Source: JBDZVM01 sp040255675
Lineage (GTDB): Bacteria; Actinomycetota; Actinomycetes; Acidothermales; Acidothermaceae
Direction: 5' to 3'
Assembly (NCBI GenBank): GCA_040255675.1
Contig: JBDZVM010000040.1
Location: 1 to 34,874 of the forward strand
DNA length: 34,874 bases
The notes under the pieces are model-generated. The model ran no database searches. It worked only from the letters and a program-made list of their open reading frames with translations, and was not told the DNA's origin. The number at the start of each line of letters is the position of its first letter. Position 1 is the stretch's first letter. The translations under genes were made by a program, and so were the position numbers. Shown here in pieces: positions 8,182 through 16,677 of the stretch.

Positions 8182-9560
8182 CGTTGACTCGCCGCGGAGA
8201 AGTAGGAGCCGCCCGCTGGTTCGCCGGCCGAGACACGGCCCGGCCCGCCTGATGCTGGCCCGGTCGATGCCGGCCCGGTCGATGTTGCCGTCGAGTACAC
8301 CGAGGCGGCCGGCGTCGAGGTGGCCCCGGCGTTCTTCCACGCGGAACGTAAGTTCGTGCGGGAGTCGATCGAGACGACTCGCCAGCCGGCGGCGGCGAGC
8401 AGCCCCGCGGTGCGCGAGTGTGGCCGGCCGGCTTCTGGCGCCGTCGTCCAGCTGTCGGTGTCGAGCAAGATCGCGACGCACGACGAAGCGTGGTGCCGAA
8501 ATCGAGTGAGGGCGTCGAGGTCGGCGTCGGTGAGGCGACCGAGGACGGCGATGACTTGCCCTTCGCCGCCGCCGCGCCGAACCGCCGACAAACCGGCCGA
8601 CAGATCGCGTGCCGCGGACCCTTGGACGATGGCGAGGCTGTCGAGAAGCAGGCCTTCGAACGACGCGGTGCTCGCCGCGTCAGGCAGGAAACTCGAGACC
8701 TCCTCGCCGATGTCCGTGACGAGACGCAGGCCGAAGCCTTGGTGCGACAGGTGCGATCCGATCGACGCGGTCGCGGTGATCGCCGACTCGAACGACGACG
8801 CGGGCCCGTCGCCACGATGCGCGGCGGTGCGGGTGTCGAGGAAGAGCACACCGCGGTTTTGCCACGGCTGCTCTTCACGACGAACCATCAACTCGCCGTA
8901 GCGGGCGGTCGATCGCCAGTGCACCCGCCGCAGGTCGTCACCATGGCGGTATTCGCGGGTGGTGACGTCGTCGTCGCCTGTCGTGGAAATCGAGCGGGCG
9001 TGACTGTCGCCGCCGCCCGACCAGTCGCCGCCCAAGGCGACGGCCGGCAGCGGGATGACCGGCGGGGTGACGATCAAGGCGTCGGTGCTGGTGAACGAAC
9101 GATTCAGCTCAACGAGCCCGAACACATCGGCGAAGCGCAACGCGAGTGGCCCGATCGTGTAGCGACCGCGCACGTCGCTTCGTACCGGGTAGCGCACCTC
9201 GCGCACGCCGCGCGGCTCGATCCGGCTGATGACGAATCGTGGCCGTCCGCCGAGGCTGTAGGGCAGCCGATCCTCGAGCAGTAACACGCCGGTCGGCACC
9301 CGCGACAAGTTTTCCAGCTTCAGCACGACCTCGGCGCCGTCGCCGACAGGAACGCGGCGAGGTTCGATGTCGCGATTGCACGCGAGTCGATAGCGAGTGC
9401 GCGCCACGACAGCCGCGGTTGCCAGCGGCAGCGCGCACAAGAAGACGCCGACCCGAAGGAGATCGGCCTCGCCCAAGAGCAAGCCGCACGCGCAGGCCGC
9501 GATGCCCGCGGCCAGGAACGACCGGCCGCGGGTCGTCAAGCCTGACAGCGCGGCACGCAT
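8178..9560 (-). CDS. DUF58 domain protein
   Basis: A 460-residue protein with two N-terminal transmembrane segments (about residues 14-54), then a beta-rich region and the diagnostic DUF58 segment TREYRHGDDLRRVHWRSTAR. DUF58 proteins have a von Willebrand A-like fold and are paired with MoxR ATPases; the pair is thought to act as a chaperone or assembly module, here probably for the transglutaminase encoded just downstream. The start overlaps the moxR stop by one base (TGATG) and the end overlaps the transglutaminase start by 4 bases, indicating translational coupling. The last 60 residues are low-complexity (Ser/Thr/Gly/Pro/Ala) with a short repeat. Confidence 0.92.
   Translation of the reverse strand: MRAALSGLTTRGRSFLAAGIAACACGLLLGEADLLRVGVFLCALPLATAAVVARTRYRLACNRDIEPRRVPVGDGAEVVLKLENLSRVPTGVLLLEDRLPYSLGGRPRFVISRIEPRGVREVRYPVRSDVRGRYTIGPLALRFADVFGLVELNRSFTSTDALIVTPPVIPLPAVALGGDWSGGGDSHARSISTTGDDDVTTREYRHGDDLRRVHWRSTARYGELMVRREEQPWQNRGVLFLDTRTAAHRGDGPASSFESAITATASIGSHLSHQGFGLRLVTDIGEEVSSFLPDAASTASFEGLLLDSLAIVQGSAARDLSAGLSAVRRGGGEGQVIAVLGRLTDADLDALTRFRHHASSCVAILLDTDSWTTAPEAGRPHSRTAGLLAAAGWRVVSIDSRTNLRSAWKNAGATSTPAASVYSTATSTGPASTGPASGGPGRVSAGEPAGGSYFSAASQR
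8251..8295 (-). repeat. 15-base tandem repeat at the 3' end of the DUF58 gene
   Basis: Two nearly identical 15-base units (8251-8265 and 8266-8280, differing by one base) are followed by a degenerate third (8281-8295). They encode a 5-residue repeat of STGPA type in the disordered C-terminal tail. Confidence 0.75.
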
Positions 9561-10561
9561 CAGCGCGTGGCGCCTTTCTGGCGAGCGGCCGGAGTCGGCA
9601 CCGGCACTCGTGCGACGACGTCAGCCAAAATGTCGGACGTCGTCCGGCGCGAAATTTGCGCCTCGGGCGTGGGAAGCAGCCGATGCGCGAGCACCGGCTG
9701 CGCGAGCGCGCGGACGTCGTCGGGCAGCACGTAGTCGCGGTCTTCGAGCGCTGCCGCCGCCTTCGCGGCGCGCAACAGATGCAGGGTGGCGCGAGGTGAG
9801 GCGCCGAGCCGCAACTCTGGCGATGTACGGGTCGCCGAGACCACATCGACGGTGTAGCGGCGCACATCGGGTGCCACGTAGACGGTGCGTACGAGTTCGA
9901 TGGCCTTGGCCACTCCGGCGGCGTCGGCGACGGCCGTGAGGTCGTCGAGCGGTTCTCGAACTCCGCCGTGCAGGTCGAGCATCTCAAGTTCCGCGGCGGG
10001 GGTCGGGTATCCCATCGAAAGCCGCGCCGCGAACCGGTCGCGCTGCGCTTCGGGCAGCGGGTACGTGCCCTCCATCTCGATCGGGTTTTGCGTCGCGATC
10101 ACCATGAAAGGCGCGGCCAAGTGATACGTCTGGCCGTCGACTGTCGCCTGCCGCTCTTCCATGCTTTCGAGCAGCGCTGACTGCGTCTTGGGCGAAGCGC
10201 GGTTGATCTCGTCGCCGACGACGATGTTGGCGAACACCGGCCCCGGCTTGAACTCGAACTCGCGAGTTTCTTGGCTGAACACCGACACGCCGGTGATATC
10301 GCTCGGCAAAAGGTCGGGCGTGAACTGGATTCGGCGCACTGTGCAGTCGATCGCCTTTGCCAACGCCTTGGCCAACATCGTCTTGCCGACCCCGGGGACG
10401 TCTTCGATCAGGAGGTGGCCTTCGGCAAGCAAAACCGTGACGGCGAGCCGGACGACGTCCGGCTTACCCTCGATGACGCGTTCGACCGCCTCGCGGATCT
10501 GGCGACCGGTCTCGGCAACCTCCGCGAGATCGGCCCCCTCCGTGCCAGGAAACGCTGCCAC
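9560..10561 (-). CDS. MoxR family AAA+ ATPase
   Basis: A 333-residue AAA+ ATPase of the MoxR group. Walker A is EDVPGVGKT (residues 53-61), Walker B is VVGDEINRA (D118, E119), followed by sensor 1 in VIATQNPIEMEGTYPLPEAQRDRF and the C-terminal lid domain. MoxR proteins are chaperone-like and act with von Willebrand A or DUF58 partners. The GTG at 10561 is chosen because AGGAGG stands 4 bases upstream (complement 10571-10566) and the product begins in the usual place; a TTG 7 codons further out lies upstream of that site. It is first in the operon with DUF58 and transglutaminase and divergent from mraZ. Confidence 0.93.
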   Translation of the reverse strand: MAAFPGTEGADLAEVAETGRQIREAVERVIEGKPDVVRLAVTVLLAEGHLLIEDVPGVGKTMLAKALAKAIDCTVRRIQFTPDLLPSDITGVSVFSQETREFEFKPGPVFANIVVGDEINRASPKTQSALLESMEERQATVDGQTYHLAAPFMVIATQNPIEMEGTYPLPEAQRDRFAARLSMGYPTPAAELEMLDLHGGVREPLDDLTAVADAAGVAKAIELVRTVYVAPDVRRYTVDVVSATRTSPELRLGASPRATLHLLRAAKAAAALEDRDYVLPDDVRALAQPVLAHRLLPTPEAQISRRTTSDILADVVARVPVPTPAARQKGATR

Positions 10562-10987
10562 CCGTCCTCCTATCGTCCGCAACGACTGACTGGCGCCCGA
10601 AACGATCGGGCGCGAAAGGTGCCACGCCGGCAGTGGGGCAGCGGCTGCCGCCCCACGCGGTTTGCCGCCGTGGTTATGAGGTCGAGTGTCTCAGGTCGCG
10701 CTCGCCGGTACGAGGTTTCACTCGTTCTTGGTTCGCGACCTGTCACGTTGTCGATCTCCCTGCGGCCCGTCGCAGGCGATAAGTGCCCCTTGCACAGCAA
10801 CTAACGCGCGCGGGCGCTCGTCGGTTCGCCGTGCGTGTGCCGCATGTCGGTTGAGGCCGGGAGGGGCGGCCGGGAGGATCGAGTGACCGAAGTGGCTTGA
10901 AAGTGGGGAAGAGTGGAGTACAGTGGCGCGCAGTGGAGGAGGGGCGGCTGATCGGCAGCCCGGTAGCGGCGACCGGAGGTGGGGTCT
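10562..10987. other. Divergent control region between moxR and mraZ
   Basis: This 426-base non-coding stretch must hold the promoters of both the moxR operon and the dcw cluster. Apart from the MraZ-type repeats near the mraZ end and the two ribosome-binding sites, I recognise no gene or RNA in it. Confidence 0.6.
10891..10941 (+). promoter_or_regulatory. MraZ operator: array of AGTGG repeats
   Basis: AGTGG occurs at 10891, 10902, 10912, 10922 and 10932. The last four are spaced exactly 10 bases apart and the first is 11 bases away, so all lie on one face of the helix. MraZ is known to bind direct repeats of TGGGN-type sequence with 10-base spacing upstream of its own gene; here units read TGGGG, TGGAG, TGGCG and TGGAG. 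The array lies 47 bases before the mraZ start. Confidence 0.8.
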
Positions 10988-11419
10988 GTGTTCCTCGGAA
11001 CGCATGCCCCTCGGCTCGACGACAAGGGGCGGCTGTTCCTCCCGGCGAAGTTTCGTGACGAGTTGGCGGAGGGTCTCGTGATCACGAAGGGCCAGGAGCG
11101 CTGCCTGTACGTGTTCCCGACCGCTGAGTTCGGCAGGCTCACCGAGGCGTTACGAACCGCGCCGGTTACCGCTAAGGCGGTGCGCGATTACTCGCGAGTC
11201 TTCTTCGCCAGCGCCTCGGATGAGACGCCCGACAAGCAAGGCCGCATCACTATCCCGCCGGCGTTGCGGGAGTACGCCGGCCTTACCCGCGACTGCGCGG
11301 TGATCGGCGCGAATACCCGCGTAGAGATTTGGGATTCCCAGGCGTGGGAGTCGTACCTGGCGGCGCAAGAACCGAAGTTCTCCGAGCTCGGCGAGGAGGT
11401 GTTGCCCGGCGTCTTGTGA
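10988..11419 (+). CDS. mraZ: Transcriptional regulator MraZ
   Basis: A 143-residue double-AbrB-fold DNA-binding protein and first gene of the dcw cluster; it controls its own operon. The first half has FLGTHAPRLDDKGRLFLPAKFRDEL and the second half DKQGRITIPPALREYAGL, the two conserved DxxGR motifs of the family. The GTG at 10988 is chosen because the product then starts at the conserved FLGTH and GGAGG (10975-10979) is 8 bases upstream; another in-frame GTG at 10979 overlaps that Shine-Dalgarno sequence. The operator array directly upstream fits autoregulation. A 177-base gap separates it from rsmH. Confidence 0.96.
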   Translation: MFLGTHAPRLDDKGRLFLPAKFRDELAEGLVITKGQERCLYVFPTAEFGRLTEALRTAPVTAKAVRDYSRVFFASASDETPDKQGRITIPPALREYAGLTRDCAVIGANTRVEIWDSQAWESYLAAQEPKFSELGEEVLPGVL

Positions 11420-11596
11420 CCGCGTGGGTCGAGGCCTCCGGCCGCTCGCTCTCCTGACGCACCTTCCCCGGCGCCAGGCGAACGGAAGAACTCCGGCAGA
11501 GCGGCAGGGGACCTGGGCTCGCGCCGGCACCCATGGGCTTTCCTCCATTTCCCTCCACCGCCTCGCTCGCCGCGACTGACGTCGCGCGACGGATAC

Positions 11597-12622
11597 ATGC
11601 ACCAAGTCGAAGGGTCGAAGCAGATGGACGACGACGCCGTCGTGGCGGGTGGCCCGCGCTCGATCGAGAGCGCGGCGTCTCGACACGTACCGGTGCAGCT
11701 GGCCCGGGTGCTGCAATTGCTTGCTCCGGCGCTGGATTCGAACGGCGGGGTGTTCGTCGACGCCACCCTCGGTATGGCCGGGCACGCACACGCGGTTCTC
11801 GCGGCGCTACCCCGCGTACGGCTGGTCGGCCTGGATCGCGACACCGACGCGCTCTCGCTCGCGGGTGCTCGCCTGTCGGAATTTGAAGATCGTGTGACCC
11901 TCGTGCATGCGGTGTACGACGAGCTTCCTGCGGTGCTCGACCACCTCGGGCTCGGCGGCGTCGACGCGGTGCTCTTCGACCTGGGTGTCTCGTCGCTCCA
12001 ACTCGACGAGTTCGAACGCGGGTTCTCCTACGCCCATGACGCACCTCTCGACATGCGCATGGACCGGTCCGCGGGTCGCACGGCCGCGGACGTCCTGAAC
12101 AGCTATTCGGCCGACGACCTGACTCGGATTCTGCGTACGTACGGCGAGGAGCGGTTTGCCGGCCGGATCGCCGCCGCAATCGTGCGGGAGCGAACCCGCC
12201 GTCCGCTCACGTCGACCGCACAGTTGGTGGCCCTGATCCGCGACGCGATTCCCGCGCCGGCACGACGCGCCGGAGGCAATCCGGCGAAGCGCACCTTCCA
12301 GGCGCTGCGCATCGAAGTCAACGACGAGCTGGCCGCGCTCGAACGCGCCATTCCGGCAGCGATCGAAGCCATTCGCCTCGGCGGGAGGGTCGTGGTCTTG
12401 GCGTATCAGTCGCTCGAGGACCGCATCGTGAAGCGGGCCTTCGCGGCGGGTGCCGTGAACACCTCACCGCCCGGATTGCCCGTCGAACTTCCCGGCCACG
12501 CGCCGTACCTTCGGCTCCTGACGCAAGGCGCGGAACAGCCGGACGACGACGAGATTGCCCTAAACCCGCGTGCCGCGTCGGCCCGGCTGCGCGCCGTCGA
12601 ACGCATCAAGGACGTCGCGTGA
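11597..12622 (+). CDS. rsmH: 16S rRNA (cytosine-1402 N4)-methyltransferase RsmH (MraW)
   Basis: SAM-dependent methyltransferase for C1402 of 16S rRNA, 341 residues. Visible family motifs are SRHVPVQLARVLQLL near the N-terminus, VFVDATLGMAGHAHAVL (SAM motif I), GLDRDTDAL, VDAVLFDLGVSSLQLDEFERGFSY, PLDMRMD, and KRTFQALRIEVNDEL with VVLAYQSLEDRIVKR near the end. The start is uncertain: ATG 11597 has no clear ribosome-binding site, while ATG 11624 has GAAGGG about 9 bases upstream and would shorten the protein by 9 residues. Its stop is overlapped by the GTG of the ftsL-like gene (GTGA). Confidence 0.95.
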   Translation: MHQVEGSKQMDDDAVVAGGPRSIESAASRHVPVQLARVLQLLAPALDSNGGVFVDATLGMAGHAHAVLAALPRVRLVGLDRDTDALSLAGARLSEFEDRVTLVHAVYDELPAVLDHLGLGGVDAVLFDLGVSSLQLDEFERGFSYAHDAPLDMRMDRSAGRTAADVLNSYSADDLTRILRTYGEERFAGRIAAAIVRERTRRPLTSTAQLVALIRDAIPAPARRAGGNPAKRTFQALRIEVNDELAALERAIPAAIEAIRLGGRVVVLAYQSLEDRIVKRAFAAGAVNTSPPGLPVELPGHAPYLRLLTQGAEQPDDDEIALNPRAASARLRAVERIKDVA

Positions 12623-13227
12623 GCGCCGCGCCAGCGACCGCTCGGGTGCTGGCGACGGCCGTCACGTCTCCGGCGGCCGGCCACGCGGCGCCCAAGCCGG
12701 GCGCGCCCCGGCCGAAGCGCGACCATCCGTCGCTGCGCGCCGTACCAACTCCCCGGACACCGGCGCGCGCGCCGTTCGTGGTGCTCGTCGCGTTCTTGCT
12801 CGCCGGCGGCTTGGTGCTCGTGCTCTTGGTGAATACCTGGCTCGCGCAGGGGTCCTTCGAGATGCAGCAACTGCAGCGGCAAAAGGTGTCGCTCGATGTG
12901 CGGGCGCAAGCGGTATCGCAAAACATCGCCGACGAATCGGCTCCACACGCGCTCGCCGCGAGGGCGGCCGCGATGGGGTTGGTGCCCGCGCCGAACCCGG
13001 TGTTCAAGGCGGCGGACGGCTCCGTGCTCGGCGTGGCCAACAAGGCGGTGCGCCCCGCGCCGCCACCGCCGCCGGTGCCGACACCGACCCCCTCCGCGAA
13101 CGCTTCGGCCGCGCCCGGCACGGCGGCATCGTCCGGCAGCGCGGTGTCGCCGAAACCGGCCGCGCAACCGTCGGCGAGCGCGGCCAACGCGGCTGCCCGA
13201 CCCACGACGTCGGCAGGCCAAGGATGA
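12619..13227 (+). CDS. ftsL: FtsL-like septum formation protein
   Basis: A 202-residue bitopic membrane protein placed where actinobacteria carry ftsL. It has a basic cytoplasmic N-terminus, one transmembrane helix at about residues 53-73 (FVVLVAFLLAGGLVLVLLVN), a short coiled coil (FEMQQLQRQKVSLDVRAQAVSQNI), the AARAAAMGLVPAPNPVF segment typical of the actinobacterial family, and a Pro/Ala/Ser-rich tail. FtsL joins the FtsQ-FtsB module and activates FtsW-FtsI. The GTG start overlaps the rsmH stop and the stop overlaps the ftsI ATG, each by 4 bases. The assignment rests on position and topology because FtsL sequences are poorly conserved. Confidence 0.85.
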   Translation: MSAAPATARVLATAVTSPAAGHAAPKPGAPRPKRDHPSLRAVPTPRTPARAPFVVLVAFLLAGGLVLVLLVNTWLAQGSFEMQQLQRQKVSLDVRAQAVSQNIADESAPHALAARAAAMGLVPAPNPVFKAADGSVLGVANKAVRPAPPPPPVPTPTPSANASAAPGTAASSGSAVSPKPAAQPSASAANAAARPTTSAGQG

Positions 13228-15053
13228 CTCCCCGCGGCGAAGCGGCCGGGCCGCGCCGAGCCGACCCGCGGCGCTCGCGGGCCGCCCGGCCGGCGAGGAG
13301 CCCTGCGCGGCCAACCGGCCGGCGACGGCTCGGCCGGCCGGCCCACCGCCTGCATGCCGCGCTCTTGGTCGTCGCGTTCGTGATGATTGTGTTCACCGGG
13401 CGGCTTTTTCAGCTGCAAGGCGTCGACTCGTCGGTGTACGCGAGCGAAGCCACCAAGCAATACCAGCAAAGCGAAACCTTGCTGGCGACGCGTGGCGCCA
13501 TCGTCGATCGACACGGCGCCGTGCTGGCCCAAAGTGTCGACGCCCGTGACATCACCGCCGACCCCCAGATCGCTCAGACGTCGAAGAACACGACGCCGCG
13601 CGCAATGGCTAGCCAACTGGCCAAGGTGCTCGGCGTCGACGCTGACGCGCTCGCGCAAAGGCTCGAGGGCAAAGGCCGCTTCACCTATTTGGCGCGCGCG
13701 GTCACTCCAGCTCTCGCGTCGAAAGTGCTCGACCTCGGCCTGCCAGGGGTATACGCGGTCGACGTGAAAAAGCGCGTTTATCCCGGCGGTGACTTGGCCG
13801 CTAACGTCTTAGGTTTCGTCGGCACCGACGGTACCGGGCTCGCGGGCCTCGAATACGAGTATCAAGACGCGCTTGCCGGCACCAATGGAAAGCGCACGGT
13901 CGAAGTAGGAAGCGGCGGAACAATAATTCCGGACGCCGTCGAAAAAAGCCATGCTCCGGTGCCAGGTCAAGGTCTGGCATTGACGCTCGATCGCGACATT
14001 CAATGGAAAGCGCAGGAGGCAATTACCGCCGCGGTCGCGAAGACAGGGGCCCAATCCGGCACGGTTATCGTGATGCAACCGCAGACCGGCGACATCTTGG
14101 CGATGGCGACGACGCCGACGTTCGACCCGGAGAACCCGGGCGACGCGCCGGCCGCCAATCGCGGAAATCCTGCCGTGTCGAACGTTTTCGAGCCCGGCAG
14201 CACCAACAAGGTGATCACCATGGCGGCGGCCATCGACTCTGGCGCGCTCGGCCCGGAATCGCCTGTCGTCGTGCCACCGACATTGGAGCGGGCGGGCACG
14301 GTATTTCACGACGCGGAAACGCATGGCGAAGAGCACCTCACGCTCGCCGGCGTGCTCGCCGAATCGAGCAATATCGGCACGATCTTGGCATCGGAAAAAG
14401 TAGGCGTCAGCAAGCTCTACGACTACCTGCGGGCGTTCGGTCTCGGCCAACACACCGGGCTCGACTTTCCCGGTGAGAGCAAGGGGTTGCTCGATGATCC
14501 GAGCACGTGGTCGGCCTCGCAGCGCTACACAATCCCTTTCGGGCAAGGGATTTCAGTGAACGCGTTGCAAGTCGCGTCGGTGTATTCGACTATCGCCAAC
14601 GGCGGCGTGCGAGTTACGCCGAAATTGGTCCAAGGCTTCGTCAACTCTGACGGTTCGACCGACCCCGGCCCGGCCGGAACGCAGACCCGGGTGATCAGCG
14701 CGTCGACGGCGCGACAAGTCGAACGCATGCTGGAGGCGGTCACCACCGACGAGGGAACGGCACCGGCCGCGCGCATCGACGGCTACCGGGTTGCCGGCAA
14801 GACCGGAACCGCGCAGCGCGTCGACAGCAGCTGCGGCTGCTATCGCGGCTACACCGCGTCGTTCGTCGGATTCGCTCCCGCCGACAAGCCGCAACTGGTG
14901 GTGCTCGTCGTGATCGACAACCCGATCTACGGGCACTACGGCGGCACCGTGGCAGCTCCCGTGTTCAAAGACGTCATGTCGTTTGCCCTGGAAACCGAAA
15001 AGATCCCGCCGACCGGTACCAAGCCGCCCAACGTCGTGCTCACCACCCCGTGA
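13224..15053 (+). CDS. ftsI: Septal peptidoglycan transpeptidase FtsI (PBP3/PbpB)
   Basis: Class B penicillin-binding protein that cross-links septal peptidoglycan as partner of FtsW; 609 residues. It has a basic N-terminus, one transmembrane helix near residues 44-60, a dimerisation domain starting with ATRGAIVDRHGAVLA, and a transpeptidase domain with STNK (nucleophile S326 in EPGSTNKV), SSN (381-383) and KTG (526-528 in VAGKTGTAQRV). The ATG at 13224 overlaps the ftsL stop by 4 bases; the frame is open further upstream but that part is ftsL. A Cys pair (SSCGCYRGY) follows the KTG motif. A 94-base gap separates it from murE, the first real gap in the cluster. Confidence 0.96.
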   Translation: MTPRGEAAGPRRADPRRSRAARPARSPARPTGRRRLGRPAHRLHAALLVVAFVMIVFTGRLFQLQGVDSSVYASEATKQYQQSETLLATRGAIVDRHGAVLAQSVDARDITADPQIAQTSKNTTPRAMASQLAKVLGVDADALAQRLEGKGRFTYLARAVTPALASKVLDLGLPGVYAVDVKKRVYPGGDLAANVLGFVGTDGTGLAGLEYEYQDALAGTNGKRTVEVGSGGTIIPDAVEKSHAPVPGQGLALTLDRDIQWKAQEAITAAVAKTGAQSGTVIVMQPQTGDILAMATTPTFDPENPGDAPAANRGNPAVSNVFEPGSTNKVITMAAAIDSGALGPESPVVVPPTLERAGTVFHDAETHGEEHLTLAGVLAESSNIGTILASEKVGVSKLYDYLRAFGLGQHTGLDFPGESKGLLDDPSTWSASQRYTIPFGQGISVNALQVASVYSTIANGGVRVTPKLVQGFVNSDGSTDPGPAGTQTRVISASTARQVERMLEAVTTDEGTAPAARIDGYRVAGKTGTAQRVDSSCGCYRGYTASFVGFAPADKPQLVVLVVIDNPIYGHYGGTVAAPVFKDVMSFALETEKIPPTGTKPPNVVLTTP

Positions 15054-15147
15054 CCACGTCCGAGTTCACCGCGAATCTTTCGGCGACCATGGCCCGCGCG
15101 GCGGGTCCGGCGGCCCGTCGCGGCGCGAGTCGGTAAGGTGGCAGCCT

Positions 15148-16677
15148 GTGTCCGGCCCCGCGTTTCCACGCCCAACGAGGGTGGCGGCCCGCGCTGTGGC
15201 GGAGATCGCGAGGCACGTCGGCGCCGACCTCAACGCCGCCGAAGACAGGCGGCTCACCGGCGTTACGCACGACTCTCGCGCGGTCGTTCCGGGCGACCTG
15301 TATGCCGGGTTGCCCGGCGCCAAGAGCCATGGCGCGGCGTTTGCCGAGGTGGCCGCGAACGCCGGCGCGGTCGCCGTCCTCACCGACCCGAAAGGCGCCT
15401 TTCTTGCCCGCGACAGCGGGCTCGCCGTCCTGATCGTCGACGATCCGCGCGCGGCGCTCGGGCCGGTCGCCGCGTCGATCTACGGCCACCCGTCGAAACA
15501 GCTGCGCGTGTTCGGAGTCACCGGCACGAACGGGAAGACGACGACGACCTACTTGCTCGAGGCCGGCTTACGGGCGGCGGGTGAGACGACCGGGCTCGTC
15601 GGCACGATCGAGACCCGCATCGGCGACCTCGCGCTGGCCAGCGAGCGCACCACGCCCGAGGCCAGCGATCTCCAGTCCTTGTTCGCGGTGATGGTCGAAC
15701 GCGGCGTCGGATCGGTCGCGATGGAAGTGTCGAGCCACGCGCTCGCGCTCCATCGAGTCGACGGCACCGACTACGACGTCGTGGCGTTCACCAACTTGTC
15801 GCAAGACCACCTGGATTTTCACGCCGACCTCGACGACTACTTCGCGGCCAAAGCTCGGCTGTTCACCCCGGCATTTTCGACGCTTGGTTTGGTCAACAGC
15901 GACGACGAGTACGGACGCCGGCTGCTTGCCAATCCCGAGATATCGCTGCTGTCGGTGTCGGCGGACGGCGACGGGCGCGCCGCGTGGTGGGCGTCCGACG
16001 TCACGGCCGCGAACTCGGGCTGGTCGTTCGTCGCGCACGGGCCGGACGGCGCGAAGCATCGCGTCGAGACGGCCCTGCGCGGCCGGTTCAACGTGGCCAA
16101 CACGCTCATCGCGTTCGCGATGCTCGTGACCGCTGGTGTCGACGCGGATCGCGCGGCCGCGGGCATCGCGTCGCTCGCCGGCGTGCCCGGGCGCATGGAA
16201 CCGATCGAAGCCGGCCAGCCGTTCGCGGCGATCGTCGACTTCGCGCACACCCCCCAGGCGGTCGTCACGCTCCTCGAAACCCTGCGCGCGCAGACCTCGG
16301 GCCGGCTGATCGTGGTACTTGGCTGCGGCGGAGATCGCGATGCCGCGAAACGGCCGCTGATGGGCGCGGCCGCCGCGCGCCTCGCTGACGTCGCGGTGTT
16401 CACCAGCGACAATCCGCGCAGTGAAGACCCCGAGGAGATCCTTCGGGCCGTGGTGAGCGGCGCGCGCGGCGTGTCGGGCCGTCGCGGCGAGGTCGTCGTC
16501 GAGATCGATCGCCGCACGGCGATCGGCATCGCCGTTCGCGCGGCGGGCCCACGAGATGTCGTCGTCGTGGCGGGCAAGGGACACGAGCAGGGACAGGAGA
16601 TCGCCGGCACTGTGCATCATTTCGACGATCGCGCGGTGCTGCGCGAGCAACTTCGAACGGCCGGGTGGTCGGCATGA
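15148..16677 (+). CDS. murE: UDP-MurNAc-tripeptide synthetase MurE (meso-DAP adding)
   Basis: Cytoplasmic ATP-dependent ligase that adds the third residue to UDP-MurNAc-dipeptide; 509 residues. The three Mur-ligase domains are visible: an N-terminal UDP-binding domain (GVTHDSRAVVPGDLYAGLPGA), a central ATPase domain with GVTGTNGKTTTTYL (K130) and AFTNLSQDHLDFH, and a C-terminal domain with DNPRSEDP (421-428). DNPR is the known signature for meso-diaminopimelate specificity. The GTG at 15148 follows AAGGTGG and places the product just before the conserved N-terminus. Its stop overlaps the murF ATG. Confidence 0.96.
   Translation: MSGPAFPRPTRVAARAVAEIARHVGADLNAAEDRRLTGVTHDSRAVVPGDLYAGLPGAKSHGAAFAEVAANAGAVAVLTDPKGAFLARDSGLAVLIVDDPRAALGPVAASIYGHPSKQLRVFGVTGTNGKTTTTYLLEAGLRAAGETTGLVGTIETRIGDLALASERTTPEASDLQSLFAVMVERGVGSVAMEVSSHALALHRVDGTDYDVVAFTNLSQDHLDFHADLDDYFAAKARLFTPAFSTLGLVNSDDEYGRRLLANPEISLLSVSADGDGRAAWWASDVTAANSGWSFVAHGPDGAKHRVETALRGRFNVANTLIAFAMLVTAGVDADRAAAGIASLAGVPGRMEPIEAGQPFAAIVDFAHTPQAVVTLLETLRAQTSGRLIVVLGCGGDRDAAKRPLMGAAAARLADVAVFTSDNPRSEDPEEILRAVVSGARGVSGRRGEVVVEIDRRTAIGIAVRAAGPRDVVVVAGKGHEQGQEIAGTVHHFDDRAVLREQLRTAGWSA

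Noticed and set aside
8182..8481. 100-codon extension of the transglutaminase upstream of 8181
   Set aside because: It overlaps the coding sequence of DUF58 in another frame; the ATGA overlap at 8181 precedes the first membrane helix.
12570..13223. 218-codon extension of the FtsI frame upstream of 13224
   Set aside because: It overlaps ftsL, which has a clear transmembrane and coiled-coil pattern; the ATGA overlap at 13224 is the sound start.
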